Assembly: GCA_013334975.1 (NCBI GenBank)
Contig: JAAXWL010000007.1
Coordinates: forward strand, 1 to 50,715
Direction: 5' to 3'
DNA: 50,715 nt
DNA from: Chlorobiaceae bacterium
GTDB lineage: Bacteria; Bacteroidota; Chlorobiia; Chlorobiales; Chlorobiaceae
The translations under genes were made by a program, and so were the position numbers. The notes beneath the pieces were generated by a model. That model did not search any database. It saw nothing but the letters and a program-made list of their open reading frames with translations, and was not told the DNA's origin. Below are positions 7,986-17,329 of this stretch, one piece after another (position 1 is the first letter of the stretch; each line of letters begins with the position of its first letter).

Positions 7986-9143
7986 TCAATGTGAGCCGGA
8001 TATTCGTTTTCTGAAGAGCTGCCCGGGTTCCTGGGTGATAATGCGTTTCATTTCGAGTTCGAAAAGATGCACCATGAGAGACTCGATCGACAGACCTGTT
8101 GTTTCAGCAATCAGGTCGATATGCAGGGACTCTTCTCCAATGGCTCCGATGATGCTTGTTTCTTCAGGATTCAGGGAGGGCACGGAGCTGGAGGGCACGG
8201 CGGAAGGTCGTTTCAGCAGGGCGCTGCCTTGCGGAAGCAGTTCGGTGAGCATATCTTCGACCGAAAGCACCGGTTTTGCCCGGGATTGCTGGATCAGCTG
8301 GTTGGTCCCTCGTGATGTTCTGGCAAAGATGCTTCCTGGAACGGCGAAGACTTCCCTGTTCTGTTCCAAAGCACAGGCTGCCGTGATCATCGATCCACCT
8401 TTGATGTCGGACTCCACAACCAGCGTGCCGAGCGTAATCCCGGAAATCAGCCGATTTCTTCTCGGAAAATTGCCCGGTGAGGGTTCAGTGCCGATCCACT
8501 CTTCCGAGATGATGGCGCCATGTTCGATGATGTGTGGCCAGAGACGCCCGACCGGGTCGGTGTAGATGGTATCGACGCCGCATCCCAGTACGGCAATGGT
8601 TGTGCCGCCGTGATCAAGTGCTGTGCGGTGAGCCGTCATATCGATACCATAAGCCAGGCCGCTGAGAATGGAGAAACCACAACTGACCAGGTCACGGCAG
8701 AAAAGCTCGGTGGCCTGTTTGCCGTATGAGGTGGCTTTGCGTGTGCCAACGACCGCAAGAGATGCCCCCAGGAGAGCTTCCGGGTTGCCTCTTACAAAGA
8801 GCAGTGGAGGCGGGTCACAAATCTCTTTGAGCAGCGGAGGATATGCGGCATCGAAGAGCGTGACGATCCAGGCCCGCAAGCGTCCGGCGCGATCGATCTG
8901 TTCCAGTGCCTTCTGCCGGGCATTATCCATCCATGTCCGGCTTGAGAGTCTGGAGGCAGTTTCGCGTGCGAGGGTTTCGCCGAAGCCAGGAACCTGCATG
9001 AGGGCTTCGGCAGTGGAGCTGAGCAGCACCTGCTCAGGCCCGAAACGGGTGAGCAGGTTGTTGGTTCTCGACGGTCCGATACCGGGCAGTTGTGCTAGTA
9101 CGAGCAACAACTGTGCGATATCCGGTTCAGCGGTGGTGATCAT
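7986..9143 (-). CDS. dprA: DNA-processing protein DprA
   Basis: A 385-residue protein, a usual length for DprA with all three regions. An N-terminal helix-hairpin-helix part includes LPGIGPSRTNNLL. The Rossmann-like DprA core shows VVGTRKA (131-137), SGLAYGID (161-168) and FPRRNRLISG (226-235). The C-terminal winged-helix-like segment spans about 315-385. DprA loads RecA on incoming single-stranded DNA during transformation. It is the last gene of fni-prenyl synthase-dprA, with a 43 bp gap. Confidence 0.96.
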   Translation of the reverse strand: MITTAEPDIAQLLLVLAQLPGIGPSRTNNLLTRFGPEQVLLSSTAEALMQVPGFGETLARETASRLSSRTWMDNARQKALEQIDRAGRLRAWIVTLFDAAYPPLLKEICDPPPLLFVRGNPEALLGASLAVVGTRKATSYGKQATELFCRDLVSCGFSILSGLAYGIDMTAHRTALDHGGTTIAVLGCGVDTIYTDPVGRLWPHIIEHGAIISEEWIGTEPSPGNFPRRNRLISGITLGTLVVESDIKGGSMITAACALEQNREVFAVPGSIFARTSRGTNQLIQQSRAKPVLSVEDMLTELLPQGSALLKRPSAVPSSSVPSLNPEETSIIGAIGEESLHIDLIAETTGLSIESLMVHLFELEMKRIITQEPGQLFRKRISGSH

Positions 9144-9186
9144 GATCGTTCACCATTGGCTTGATCGCACCGGTTCCGGTACGGTT

Positions 9187-10185
9187 TCAGAAATCCCGTT
9201 TCATAAGGATATTTGCATATCCCCGGAGATATTCGCGCCCTTCCCTGTGCGGCAGGACATCCAGAGCTGCAAGTGCATCCTCGGTATCCCTGTTGATCCG
9301 CGCCTGGGTCTCTTCGAGCACACCACAGCGCTCATAGATGGTCTTTACTGCATGCACCTTGTCGGGTGTGGTCCCCTTGTTGTCGATGATCGACTGCAAA
9401 AGCTCATGATCGCTGCCTGTGGCCAGTTCCAGGGAGCGAAGAAGAAGCCATGTTTTTTTGCCGTTGATGACATCGCCACCCGGCACCTTGCCCGATTTTC
9501 CATCTCCTGCCATGATGTCGAGATAATCGTCCTGTATCTGGAACGCCCGCCCTATTTTTTCACCGAAAGTGACCAGCGCGACAATCTCTTGTGCCGCTCC
9601 GTTGCCGGCGACTCCGCCTGCCTCGAGAGCTGCCGAAATGAGGCGTCCCGTTTTCTTGGAGATCATGTCGAGATAGTCGCTGATCGAGACCTCTTTGCGC
9701 TGTTCGAGTTCCATATCGAGCGCCTGGCCTTCACAGATGGTGATATTGGCATCGTTGAAGATGTGGATCACCTCTGCATGACGAGCTTTCAGGGCTTTGA
9801 GCGCAAGTTCGTAAGCATAGGCGATCATCATGTCGCCCGAGAGGATGGCGGCATTGACATCCCACTGCTTGTGTACGGTGGGACGGCCATGCCGCAGGTC
9901 TGCCTGGTCCATGATATCGTCATGCATCAGGGTGAAGTTGTGCAGAACCTCAATGCCGAGCGCCACGCCAAGTAGCTCCTCCGATGAACCGGAGACCGCT
10001 TCGGCGGCAAGAAGCGTAAGAAACGGGCGGATTCTTTTGCCTTTTCCTTCAAGGATGTAGCGCGCCGGCCCGTAAAGGGTTCCGGGACTCTCCTTCGGAA
10101 AGCATACAGCAAGCGCGTCATTGATTTTTGCGTGGTATTGACGGTACCTGGTTACGACCTGTTCCTGGGTTATCGGTGAAGACAT
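9187..10185 (-). CDS. Polyprenyl (geranylgeranyl/farnesyl-type) diphosphate synthase
   Basis: A 332-residue trans-isoprenyl diphosphate synthase. The first Asp-rich motif DDIMDQADLRHGRPT starts at residue 89, and the second, DDYLD, is at 219-223. GKGKRIRPFL (47-56) binds the allylic substrate. It condenses IPP with allylic diphosphates to make precursors for (bacterio)chlorophyll tails, carotenoids or quinones. Product length cannot be set from the sequence alone. It follows fni with a 10 bp gap, so IPP/DMAPP balance and prenyl chain synthesis are coupled in one operon. Confidence 0.93.
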   Translation of the reverse strand: MSSPITQEQVVTRYRQYHAKINDALAVCFPKESPGTLYGPARYILEGKGKRIRPFLTLLAAEAVSGSSEELLGVALGIEVLHNFTLMHDDIMDQADLRHGRPTVHKQWDVNAAILSGDMMIAYAYELALKALKARHAEVIHIFNDANITICEGQALDMELEQRKEVSISDYLDMISKKTGRLISAALEAGGVAGNGAAQEIVALVTFGEKIGRAFQIQDDYLDIMAGDGKSGKVPGGDVINGKKTWLLLRSLELATGSDHELLQSIIDNKGTTPDKVHAVKTIYERCGVLEETQARINRDTEDALAALDVLPHREGREYLRGYANILMKRDF

Positions 10186-10195
10186 GACTCGGGGT

Positions 10196-11269
10196 TCATG
10201 GTTTATGGTTGATGGGTGCTTTTTTCAGCGCTTCTATGGTGGCCGATCCGGTGAGGAACATCGCTGCCCTGAGGTCATTTGCCCATGTTCGGAGCGTCGG
10301 TTCGAGCGTTCCTGAATGCAGGGCCTTGAGCAGTTCCTGAGCGGATGCCGCCAGATCAGCTCCCAGAGCGATGGATTTGGCTATGTGCAGACCGTGACGG
10401 ATTCCTCCGGAAGAGATGACGCTGACCTTCCGGTATTCGGGGTTCTCTTCTTTGAGACTCATGATCCCGGTCAGGCACTCAGGGGTCGGGATGCCCCAGT
10501 TCAGGAATTCGTCGAGGGCTGAAGCGCTGAAGCGCTCCTCCTTGCCGAACCGATCGAGATAACGGAACTCCTCGACTTTCTGCCAACTGATGCCGCCAGC
10601 TCCAGCGATATCGATCGCCCTGACACCGGCATCGGCAAGTTTTCGTGCGACCGCAGCCGATATGCCGCAGCCAACTTCCTTGGCGATGACGGGAACGGAT
10701 ATGGTTTGGGTTATGGTATGCAGCTGGTCGAGAAATCCCTTGAATGCGGTGTTTCCTTCCGGCTGAAACAGCTCCTGGGCAGGATTGAGATGCACGATCA
10801 GCGCATCGGCTTCGACAAGATCAAGGATCGAGGCGAGCTCGGCACGGCTGAGACCAGCGGCCACCTCAGGGGCGCCGATGTTGGCGTATACCGGTATCGA
10901 GGGCGCCGACTTCCGGACGATGGAGAAGCTGTCACGATGTGAAGAGCTTTCGAGAGCCTGTCTCATGCTGCCGATGCCAAGCGGGATGCTGAACCGTTCA
11001 GCAGTTTCGGCAAGGGTGCGATTGAGCTCAAGGGCATCACGGTATCCGCCGGTCATCGAGGAGATCATCAGCGGCAGGCCGATTTTTCGTCCGAGAAACT
11101 CCGTGGTCAGGTCGATTTCAGAAGCATTGACTTCCGGTGTGGCATTGTGTTCAAATATCCAGGCATCAAGGCCTCTGTCCTGACGGTCAAAACAGACCTT
11201 CCGGTTAAGGCAGATATCGACGTGGCTGTGCTTGCGTTCAGCGGTTATGTTGGTACTGGTCTCTTGCAT
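10196..11269 (-). CDS. fni: Type 2 isopentenyl-diphosphate delta-isomerase
   Basis: From ATG 11269 ([20 protein letters not shown]) this is a 357-residue FMN- and NAD(P)H-dependent isomerase interconverting IPP and [47 protein letters not shown] and [11 protein letters not shown] are type 2 signatures. The open frame runs upstream to 11425, but those 52 residues are low quality and lie over the divergent promoter region, so they are rejected. It is the first gene of the (-) operon with the prenyl synthase and dprA. Confidence 0.95.
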   Translation of the reverse strand: MQETSTNITAERKHSHVDICLNRKVCFDRQDRGLDAWIFEHNATPEVNASEIDLTTEFLGRKIGLPLMISSMTGGYRDALELNRTLAETAERFSIPLGIGSMRQALESSSHRDSFSIVRKSAPSIPVYANIGAPEVAAGLSRAELASILDLVEADALIVHLNPAQELFQPEGNTAFKGFLDQLHTITQTISVPVIAKEVGCGISAAVARKLADAGVRAIDIAGAGGISWQKVEEFRYLDRFGKEERFSASALDEFLNWGIPTPECLTGIMSLKEENPEYRKVSVISSGGIRHGLHIAKSIALGADLAASAQELLKALHSGTLEPTLRTWANDLRAAMFLTGSATIEALKKAPINHKP

Positions 11270-11326
11270 TGACAGAGAGTAATTCGCTCCTGATTCGGGA
11301 CGATTTTCAAAGGTGCCATTGAAAGT

Positions 11327-11350
11327 ATAAGTTATGAAAGTATAACTTAT
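11327..11350. promoter_or_regulatory. Perfect inverted repeat in a divergent promoter region
   Basis: A 9-bp perfect dyad, ATAAGTTAT and ATAACTTAT with 6 bp between, lies in the 118 bp between the divergent fni and permease genes. GAAAGTATAA also occurs twice as a direct repeat (11321 and 11336). The spacing suits a dimeric regulator, but no binding protein can be named. Confidence 0.45.
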
Positions 11351-11387
11351 GCATAATATACAATAACTTTTTTCAGGCTTGTCCCGA

Positions 11388-12659
11388 ATGATCAGAACCT
11401 TGTTCGATATAGCCATCAGACACATTACAGGGAGGAGACGTCAGTCGTTTACCACTATGGCTGCGGTTGCGGTCAGCACCATGGTGCTGGTCACCACCAT
11501 TTCGATGACGAGGGGATTGCTCGATTCGTTCACCGAAACCATCATTGATGCCGCTCCCCATATCAGGATCAGGGGGCTGAAGATCGAACCGATACCGACC
11601 AATCTTTTTGGTGTCGCCCTCCTCTCGAAGCAGGTTGCTTTCGTCGAAGATCACTCTGGCAGAGATGAGCCGGAAGCAGTTCGTAACTATGGAAGAGTTC
11701 TCGATATCGTTTCTTCAGCAGCTTTTTCCGGAAAGGTTCTTGCGGCATCACCTTTCGTCGAATCCCAGATCATGGCGGTCAGGGGAAATCGAAACCAGCC
11801 GGTGTTGCTCAAGGGGGTCGATATCGATCGTGAGGACAGAATCAGCCATATCGGGCGCTGTCTCACGTCAGGTGATCTCGTTCTCTTCAGAAAAACTCCG
11901 GAGGCATTGCTGGTTGGGCGTACCGTAGCCAAAGATCTCGATGTGGCGCTCAATGACCAGATAACCATCATATCACCAGACGGAAAAACCCGGCAGGGCA
12001 AGGTGGCCGGCATTTTTTTCACCGGTGTCAATGCGGCAGATAACACGATTCTTGCCTCCCTCAAGATGGGTCAGATCGTCGAGGGCTTTCCGCCCAACAA
12101 GGTAACTGGTATTGCCCTGAAAGTACGTGATCCGATTGACGATGCTCCGTTGTCGCGCGATATAGAACGGATGACCGGGTACCGTTGTCTGACCTGGCAG
12201 GAAGAGAATGCCAGTGTGCTGATGCTGTTCAACAGAATCGGCTCTATTATCCTGTCGCTGGTGGGTTTTGTTGGTGTGGTCTCGGGATTTGGGGTAGCCA
12301 ATATACTGGTTACCACGGTTTTCGAAAAAAGCCGGGATATTGCCATCATGAAATCGTTTGGGTTTTCTTCGTCTCAGATGGTGGGATTGTTCATTTTTGA
12401 AGGTTTTCTTGTCGGACTCGGCGGTGCGCTTGCCGGAGGGGTGTTGGCGACCGGTTCCATTGGATTTCTTGCCAGTCTGCATATTGAGAGTTCGCAAGGA
12501 CCGCTGACTAAAAGCGGATTCAGCATGTCCTGGAATCCATGGTATTTCTTTTTTGTCATTGCCGTGACGGTCATCATCAGTACAATAGCAGCAGCCCTTC
12601 CCGCCATGAGAGCCGCCAGACTCGAACCGGTCAAAGTGCTTCGCGAGAGCAACGTTTAA
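11388..12659 (+). CDS. ABC transporter permease, LolC/LolE-MacB type
   Basis: A 423-residue integral membrane protein from ATG 11388; a TTG at 11379 is an alternative start. One N-terminal transmembrane segment (about 20-45) is followed by a large periplasmic domain (about 45-280). Three C-terminal segments of the FtsX-like domain follow, with [20 protein letters not shown] between them. The ending [16 protein letters not shown] is typical of this family. Relatives extract lipoproteins to the outer membrane (LolCE) or export substrates (MacB). No cognate ATPase gene is adjacent. The gene is divergent from fni. Confidence 0.87.
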   Translation: MIRTLFDIAIRHITGRRRQSFTTMAAVAVSTMVLVTTISMTRGLLDSFTETIIDAAPHIRIRGLKIEPIPTNLFGVALLSKQVAFVEDHSGRDEPEAVRNYGRVLDIVSSAAFSGKVLAASPFVESQIMAVRGNRNQPVLLKGVDIDREDRISHIGRCLTSGDLVLFRKTPEALLVGRTVAKDLDVALNDQITIISPDGKTRQGKVAGIFFTGVNAADNTILASLKMGQIVEGFPPNKVTGIALKVRDPIDDAPLSRDIERMTGYRCLTWQEENASVLMLFNRIGSIILSLVGFVGVVSGFGVANILVTTVFEKSRDIAIMKSFGFSSSQMVGLFIFEGFLVGLGGALAGGVLATGSIGFLASLHIESSQGPLTKSGFSMSWNPWYFFFVIAVTVIISTIAAALPAMRAARLEPVKVLRESNV

Positions 12660-12671
12660 AGGCAGGGGGGA

Positions 12672-12698
12672 GATCGGTCGGATCAGTCGGATCAGTCG
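12672..12698 (+). repeat. 9-bp tandem repeat (GATCAGTCG)
   Basis: Three consecutive 9-mers, GATCGGTCG, GATCAGTCG and GATCAGTCG, are followed by AATAGGTCTTATAGG. It lies just after the permease stop in a low-complexity gap and resembles the tandem at 5142. Confidence 0.75.
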
Positions 12699-12826
12699 AA
12701 TAGGTCTTATAGGAAGAAGACATCATGTTTCGGGGGTAGGCTCTTTTATTACATTGTCCACTACGTCCACAAAGTCCACTTCATCTTCTCTTCTCCGCCC
12801 AGTCTCTATTCCCCATTCCCCATCGT

Positions 12827-12847
12827 TCATTGCTCATTGCTCATTGC
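12827..12847. repeat. Heptamer TCATTGC x3 forming the 3' end of the ABC exporter gene
   Basis: Three exact copies of TCATTGC. Read on the (-) strand, these 21 bases are the last seven codons of the exporter (A M S N E Q stop). Confidence 0.9.
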
Positions 12848-14659
12848 TTTTCCTCTTTCCGGGTGTTGCAGGAGGTAGAGTTTGTAGTAGAGTCCTTTTT
12901 GGGCCAGAAGCTCCTGGTGTGTGCCTGTTTCCCTTATGGTGCCTTTGTGAAGGACGATGATTCTGTCGGCATGCTGGATGGTTGAAAGCCTGTGGGCGAT
13001 GATGATCGAGGTGCGATGTTTCATGAGCTTGTCGGTGGCCTCTTCGATGAGGGACTCTGTTTCTGTATCGACCGAACTGGTTGCTTCGTCGAGTACAAGG
13101 ATGTCAGGGTTGTAGAGCAGTGCCCTGACAAAAGCGAGGAGTTGTTTCTGGCCAGCCGAGAGCCCTGAACCGTTTTCACGAATACGATAGTCGTATTTTC
13201 CCGGCAGCTTTTCGATGAACCGGTCTGCTCCGACAATGCGTGCCGCCTCTACAATTTTATTTTCAGGAATGGATGGGTCGCCGAAACAGAGGTTTTCGCG
13301 TATGGAGCCGGCAAAAAGCACGACATCCTGCATGACGACACCGACCAGTTTGCGCAGTTCCCGACCGGTGATGTTTTTCAACTCTATGCCGTCGATCGTC
13401 ACCGATCCTTTTGTATAGGGATAGAATCGGGAGAGGATGTTGATGAGCGTGGTTTTCCCACTTCCGGTTGCGCCGACGATGGCGACGGTTTCACCCGCCC
13501 GGATTTCAAGGGAGATATCGCGCAGCACCCAGTTGTTTTCGTCATAGGCGAACCAGACCTTATCGAAAATGATGTTTTTCCGTAACGACGTGAGGTGTCG
13601 GGCATTTTCGCCGGGTTCCGGATCAAGAGGCTCTTCGAGCAGGCGGAAAATGCGGTCAGAGCTGGTGACCGCAGTTTGCATGATGTTGAACCTGTCGGAA
13701 AGGTGCTGCAACGGGCGGAAGAAAAGCCAGACGTACTGGACGAAAGAGACGATGATGCCAACCGACAGATCTGCATTCAGAATTCGCGTTGCACTGAACC
13801 AGACCACCAGACCGGCAGCTGCCGAGCTCATGAATTCGATCAGGGGGAAATAGATGGAGAAATAGAAGACCGATTTGATGTTGGCGTCGCGGTGATCGGC
13901 ATTGATGCGCGAATACTTCAGGAATTCGGCATCCTCGCGTGCAAAAAGCTGGACGATTTTCATGCCGGTGATGTGTTCCTGAAAAAACGAGTTCAGCCTT
14001 GCCAGGTGTGTTCTGACATCAAGGAATGCCTGGCGTACCCGGTTTTTGAAAAAAAGAGTGGCGTAGATCATCGCCGGCAGGATGCTCAGCACCACGAATG
14101 TCAGTCGCCAGTCGGTCAGAAGCATCATCGCGACGATGAAGATGAGTTGCAGAATGTCGCCAATAATGGTGATCAGTCCACTGGAGAGCATTTCGTCGAG
14201 CGCCTCGACGTCGTTGGTTGTCCGGGTGATGATCCGTCCAACCGGATTGCGATCAAAATAGCGGACAGGAAGGTGCTGCAGGTGTCTGAAAATGTCCATG
14301 CGGAGATTGAAGACCGCTTTCTGACCGATCAGCTGGGTCAGCCATGTGGCGGCATATTGCTTGACTCCGTCAAGGACGATGACGCCAAGCATGAGCAAGC
14401 TGATCATGGCCAGACCCTTATGGTCGCCCCTGACGATATGGTCATCGATGGCGATCCTGGTCAGCCAGGGTCTCAGAGGGGTCAGTACGGCGCCACCTGC
14501 GGTCAGTAGCACCGCACCTGCGATCAGCCCTTTGAAGGGTTTGATGTAATCGAACAGACGGGCGATGATATAGAGGTCAATGGAGCCTTTTTTCTGTCCA
14601 CCAAGGGTTTCGTCCTGTTGTGTGCGGAATCCCGATGCCGATTTGACAGCGTTACTCAT
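12827..14659 (-). CDS. ABC exporter, MsbA-like fused permease/ATPase
   Basis: A 610-residue half-transporter. A six-helix exporter domain (about 30-330) has the coupling segment [20 protein letters not shown]. The ATPase domain has Walker [10 protein letters not shown] (about 391-399), the signature SGLSAGQKQ (about 497), Walker [11 protein letters not shown] (about 515) and the H-loop IIIAHRLST. Homologues flip lipid A, peptides or drugs. It starts within the phosphohexomutase stop (4-bp ATGA overlap), so the two are translationally coupled. The final codons come from a heptamer repeat, suggesting the natural C-terminus is near LQHPER. Confidence 0.92.
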   Translation of the reverse strand: MSNAVKSASGFRTQQDETLGGQKKGSIDLYIIARLFDYIKPFKGLIAGAVLLTAGGAVLTPLRPWLTRIAIDDHIVRGDHKGLAMISLLMLGVIVLDGVKQYAATWLTQLIGQKAVFNLRMDIFRHLQHLPVRYFDRNPVGRIITRTTNDVEALDEMLSSGLITIIGDILQLIFIVAMMLLTDWRLTFVVLSILPAMIYATLFFKNRVRQAFLDVRTHLARLNSFFQEHITGMKIVQLFAREDAEFLKYSRINADHRDANIKSVFYFSIYFPLIEFMSSAAAGLVVWFSATRILNADLSVGIIVSFVQYVWLFFRPLQHLSDRFNIMQTAVTSSDRIFRLLEEPLDPEPGENARHLTSLRKNIIFDKVWFAYDENNWVLRDISLEIRAGETVAIVGATGSGKTTLINILSRFYPYTKGSVTIDGIELKNITGRELRKLVGVVMQDVVLFAGSIRENLCFGDPSIPENKIVEAARIVGADRFIEKLPGKYDYRIRENGSGLSAGQKQLLAFVRALLYNPDILVLDEATSSVDTETESLIEEATDKLMKHRTSIIIAHRLSTIQHADRIIVLHKGTIRETGTHQELLAQKGLYYKLYLLQHPERGKAMSNEQ

Positions 14660-16107
14660 GCGGTTCGGGAAGCAGAGGTATCATCCGTTTTTTCGCGGAC
14701 TGAGGCATTTTTGATCCTTTCGATGAAGGTGTCTGCCAGGCTGTCGGCACGCTCTTTCGAACTTGCTTCAGTATAGATACGGATAATCGGTTCGGTATTG
14801 GAGGGGCGAAGATGCACCCAGCCGTAAGAGAAATCGAGTTTGAGGCCGTCAAGCCGGTTGCACTCGGCTTCCGGGAAGCTTGAGGCGATAGCGTCGAAAA
14901 TATGGTTGAGTGTCTCTTTCGAGAGGTTTTCGAGTTGTACCTTCTTTTTAGACATGCAATAGGAAGGAAAGGTATCCCGAAAGGCGGACAGCGTTCCGCC
15001 CGTAGCAGTTTTCCATTCAGCGAAGGCCTGAATGAAGAGTGCGATGCCCGCAAGTGCATCGCGCCCGTAATGCAGTTCCGGCAGGATGACGCCACCATTG
15101 CCTTCTCCTCCGATAACCGCACCGCACGCTTTCATGACTTCTGTCACATTGGCCTCTCCGACTTTGGCGCTGAAACATTCAACCTCGTGGTTTCGGGCGA
15201 TATCCCTCAGGGCTCGGCTGCTTGAAAGGTTGTTGACAACAGGTCCCTGGTGATGCTTCAGATAGAAATCGGCGCAGGCCACCAGTGTGTACTCTTCACC
15301 GAACAGGGAGCCATCTTCACACACCAGTGCCAAGCGGTCGGCGTCCGGATCGACGATGATGCCCAGATCGCAGTTTTCCCTGGCCAGAATATCCATGGTT
15401 TGCCGGAGGTTCTCTTCAACAGGCTCGGGATGACGGGGAAAAATGCCTGTACCCTGACAGGAGAGGGTTTTGATCGTGCTGATGCCGAGCTTGCGGCACA
15501 GATCAGGCACAATAAAAGAGCCCGCACCTTCAACGGCATCGATGAGTATACGGAAATTCATACCGGCAACCAGTTCCCGATCGATGCAGGAGAGTTTCAG
15601 AATTTTGTCGATGTGAACGCCATCCCATAAGACATTGGATGTTATCGCCCCGATATGTTCCCAGTCGGATGGCTCGAAAGCGTTCTGGCGGATGATGTCG
15701 AGAAGCTCTTCGACATCACTTGCATCAAGGAATTCGCCCTTTTCATTGAGCATTTTCAGGGCGTTCCATTCAACGGGATTGTGGGAGGCAGTCACGATCA
15801 GTCCGCCATCAGCATCTTCTCCTGCGGTAGCAATTTCAACCGTTGGCGTTGTGGTCATGCCGATATCGACCACGTTGCAGCCGCAAAGAGCCAGGGTACT
15901 TGAAACCAGTCCGGAGATGGTCTGGCCGGTTGGTCGGGTATCCCTGCCGATGACGATTTTCGGTTTTGACGAAGCATCGGGATTCAAGGCTTGTTTTCGC
16001 CGCTTCACCCAGGTGGCGAAAGCCATGGTGAATGCAGTAAGGTTTTCCGGAGTAAGGCTTTTTCCGACAATGCCGCGGATGCCGGAGACGCTGATCATCA
16101 GGCTCAT
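14656..16107 (-). CDS. Alpha-D-phosphohexomutase (GlmM/phosphomannomutase-like)
   Basis: From ATG 16107 ([15 protein letters not shown]) this is 483 residues; the frame upstream to 16200 lacks family similarity. The phosphoserine loop is TASHNPVEW (106-114, Ser108). The metal loop is DPDADR, the sugar loop GEGNGG and the phosphate loop RPSNTEP. The start and length resemble phosphoglucosamine mutase, which makes GlcN-1-P for UDP-GlcNAc. The sugar and phosphate loops differ from classical bacterial GlmM and resemble archaeal or mixed-specificity enzymes. A second family member lies at 36.8-38.2 kb. Substrate specificity is therefore unresolved. It is coupled to the downstream ABC exporter by overlap. 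Confidence 0.87.
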   Translation of the reverse strand: MSLMISVSGIRGIVGKSLTPENLTAFTMAFATWVKRRKQALNPDASSKPKIVIGRDTRPTGQTISGLVSSTLALCGCNVVDIGMTTTPTVEIATAGEDADGGLIVTASHNPVEWNALKMLNEKGEFLDASDVEELLDIIRQNAFEPSDWEHIGAITSNVLWDGVHIDKILKLSCIDRELVAGMNFRILIDAVEGAGSFIVPDLCRKLGISTIKTLSCQGTGIFPRHPEPVEENLRQTMDILARENCDLGIIVDPDADRLALVCEDGSLFGEEYTLVACADFYLKHHQGPVVNNLSSSRALRDIARNHEVECFSAKVGEANVTEVMKACGAVIGGEGNGGVILPELHYGRDALAGIALFIQAFAEWKTATGGTLSAFRDTFPSYCMSKKKVQLENLSKETLNHIFDAIASSFPEAECNRLDGLKLDFSYGWVHLRPSNTEPIIRIYTEASSKERADSLADTFIERIKNASVREKTDDTSASRTA

Positions 16108-16313
16108 ATGGGCAGGGTTGAATAATTGAAATGGTGTTGTGATGTGTGAATATACATAAAAAGCACCCAGGCTGGAGGACAATAGAGGGCTGAGCTTCAC
16201 TATTTTTCAGTCGAAAGTTTTTAAAATGCTCTCTTCTTCATATATTACAAGCCTTTTGTTGCGGATTCCGCACAAGTTTATCTCACTTCACAAGATATTA
16301 ACAGCACAAGGTT

Positions 16314-16589
16314 ATGCCTTTACACAAATCAGCCGAAAAAAGACTCAGACAGGCATCGCGCAGGAATGAAAGGAACCGGGCCCGGAAAAAAGAACTCAAA
16401 GGCCTTTTGAAGAACATGCAGAAGCTGATCGATACCAAAGCAGAGAAAACTGAAGTTGAAGCGGCATACAAGGCGGCAGTGCAGAAACTGGACAGGCTCG
16501 GCGTCAAGCGTTACATTCATGCCAACAAGGCGTCACGCAAGAAGGCTCAGTTGACCAGAATTCTCACGAACTACACGCAGGCCGTCTGA
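16314..16589 (+). CDS. rpsT: 30S ribosomal protein S20
   Basis: A 91-residue, very basic helical protein starting [20 protein letters not shown] and containing [19 protein letters not shown], both S20 hallmarks. It binds 16S rRNA near the base of the small subunit. The gene is divergent from the phosphohexomutase, with about 200 bp between the two starts. That gap has AT-rich stretches but no promoter I can fix with confidence. Confidence 0.97.
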   Translation: MPLHKSAEKRLRQASRRNERNRARKKELKGLLKNMQKLIDTKAEKTEVEAAYKAAVQKLDRLGVKRYIHANKASRKKAQLTRILTNYTQAV

Positions 16590-16716
16590 CAGCCCTCTTT
16601 GCCGTCAGCTTATGACGGGAAGTGAATTTTCTTTTCAGCCGTACCCGGTCAGCGCTACAGGCACTGGAAAACGGTGTCTGTTGATTGCAGAGCGGGTATC
16701 GTCCATTCAATCCTTC

Positions 16717-17322
16717 ATGTTTGCATTCCTGAAAGGTGAACTGGTGACGGCCACAAATGAGGAGGCTGTCATCGAAGTGTCCGGTGTCGGTTATCGCCTG
16801 CATATCTCGTCGGCTACGAGCCGTCGGCTGCCGGTTCCGGGCTCACGGCTTTTCCTTTTCACGCACTATTATGTTCGTGAGGATGCCCAGCAGCTTTTCG
16901 GGTTTCTGGACGAAGAGGAGCTTCAATTGTTCAGGTTGCTGCTCTCCATCAGCGGGGTGGGGCCCAAGCTGGCCATGGCGGTACTCTCGGGGCTCAGCGT
17001 CGGCGAAATCCAGGAGGCGATAGTTGCCAACCGCCCCGAAACCCTTTTCGGCATCACCGGTGTTGGACGAAAAACCGCAGCACGCATTATTCTCGAACTC
17101 AGGGACAAGATTCTCAGGATCCAGCCACCAGCCGCCGGACGCAGTGCTGTCGACGCTCATTCCGTTCAGCTGAACGAGGATGCTGCAGCGGCCCTCATGA
17201 CGCTCGGGTTTTCGAGAGGTTCGGCCCAGAAAGCCGTCTCATCAGTCCTTGAGGCAACACCCGGATTGTCAGTCGAAGAGGTCGTCAGGGCGGCGCTGAC
17301 AGCCCTTCATAACAACCCTTGA
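16717..17322 (+). CDS. ruvA: Holliday junction branch migration protein RuvA
   Basis: From ATG 16717 (MFAFLKGELV) this is 201 residues, the standard RuvA length. The frame extends to 16612 but the added 35 residues are unrelated. The OB-fold domain (VIEVSGVGYRLHIS) is followed by two helix-hairpin-helix motifs (ISGVGPKLAMAVLSGL and ITGVGRKTAARIILEL). The C-terminal domain III, about 150-200, regulates RuvB. It binds four-way junctions with RuvB; ruvB is not in the window. folC follows after 7 bp. Confidence 0.96.
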   Translation: MFAFLKGELVTATNEEAVIEVSGVGYRLHISSATSRRLPVPGSRLFLFTHYYVREDAQQLFGFLDEEELQLFRLLLSISGVGPKLAMAVLSGLSVGEIQEAIVANRPETLFGITGVGRKTAARIILELRDKILRIQPPAAGRSAVDAHSVQLNEDAAAALMTLGFSRGSAQKAVSSVLEATPGLSVEEVVRAALTALHNNP

Positions 17323-17329
17323 GGTCGCT

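Noticed and set aside
11270-11425. N-terminal extension of fni to 11425
   Set aside because: The extra 52 residues run across the divergent promoter region and lack family similarity. MQETST at 11269 gives a normal-length enzyme.
13595-14509. 304-codon open frame on the (+) strand
   Set aside because: It is antisense to the ABC exporter, and its Asp/His-rich translation is typical of a shadow frame.
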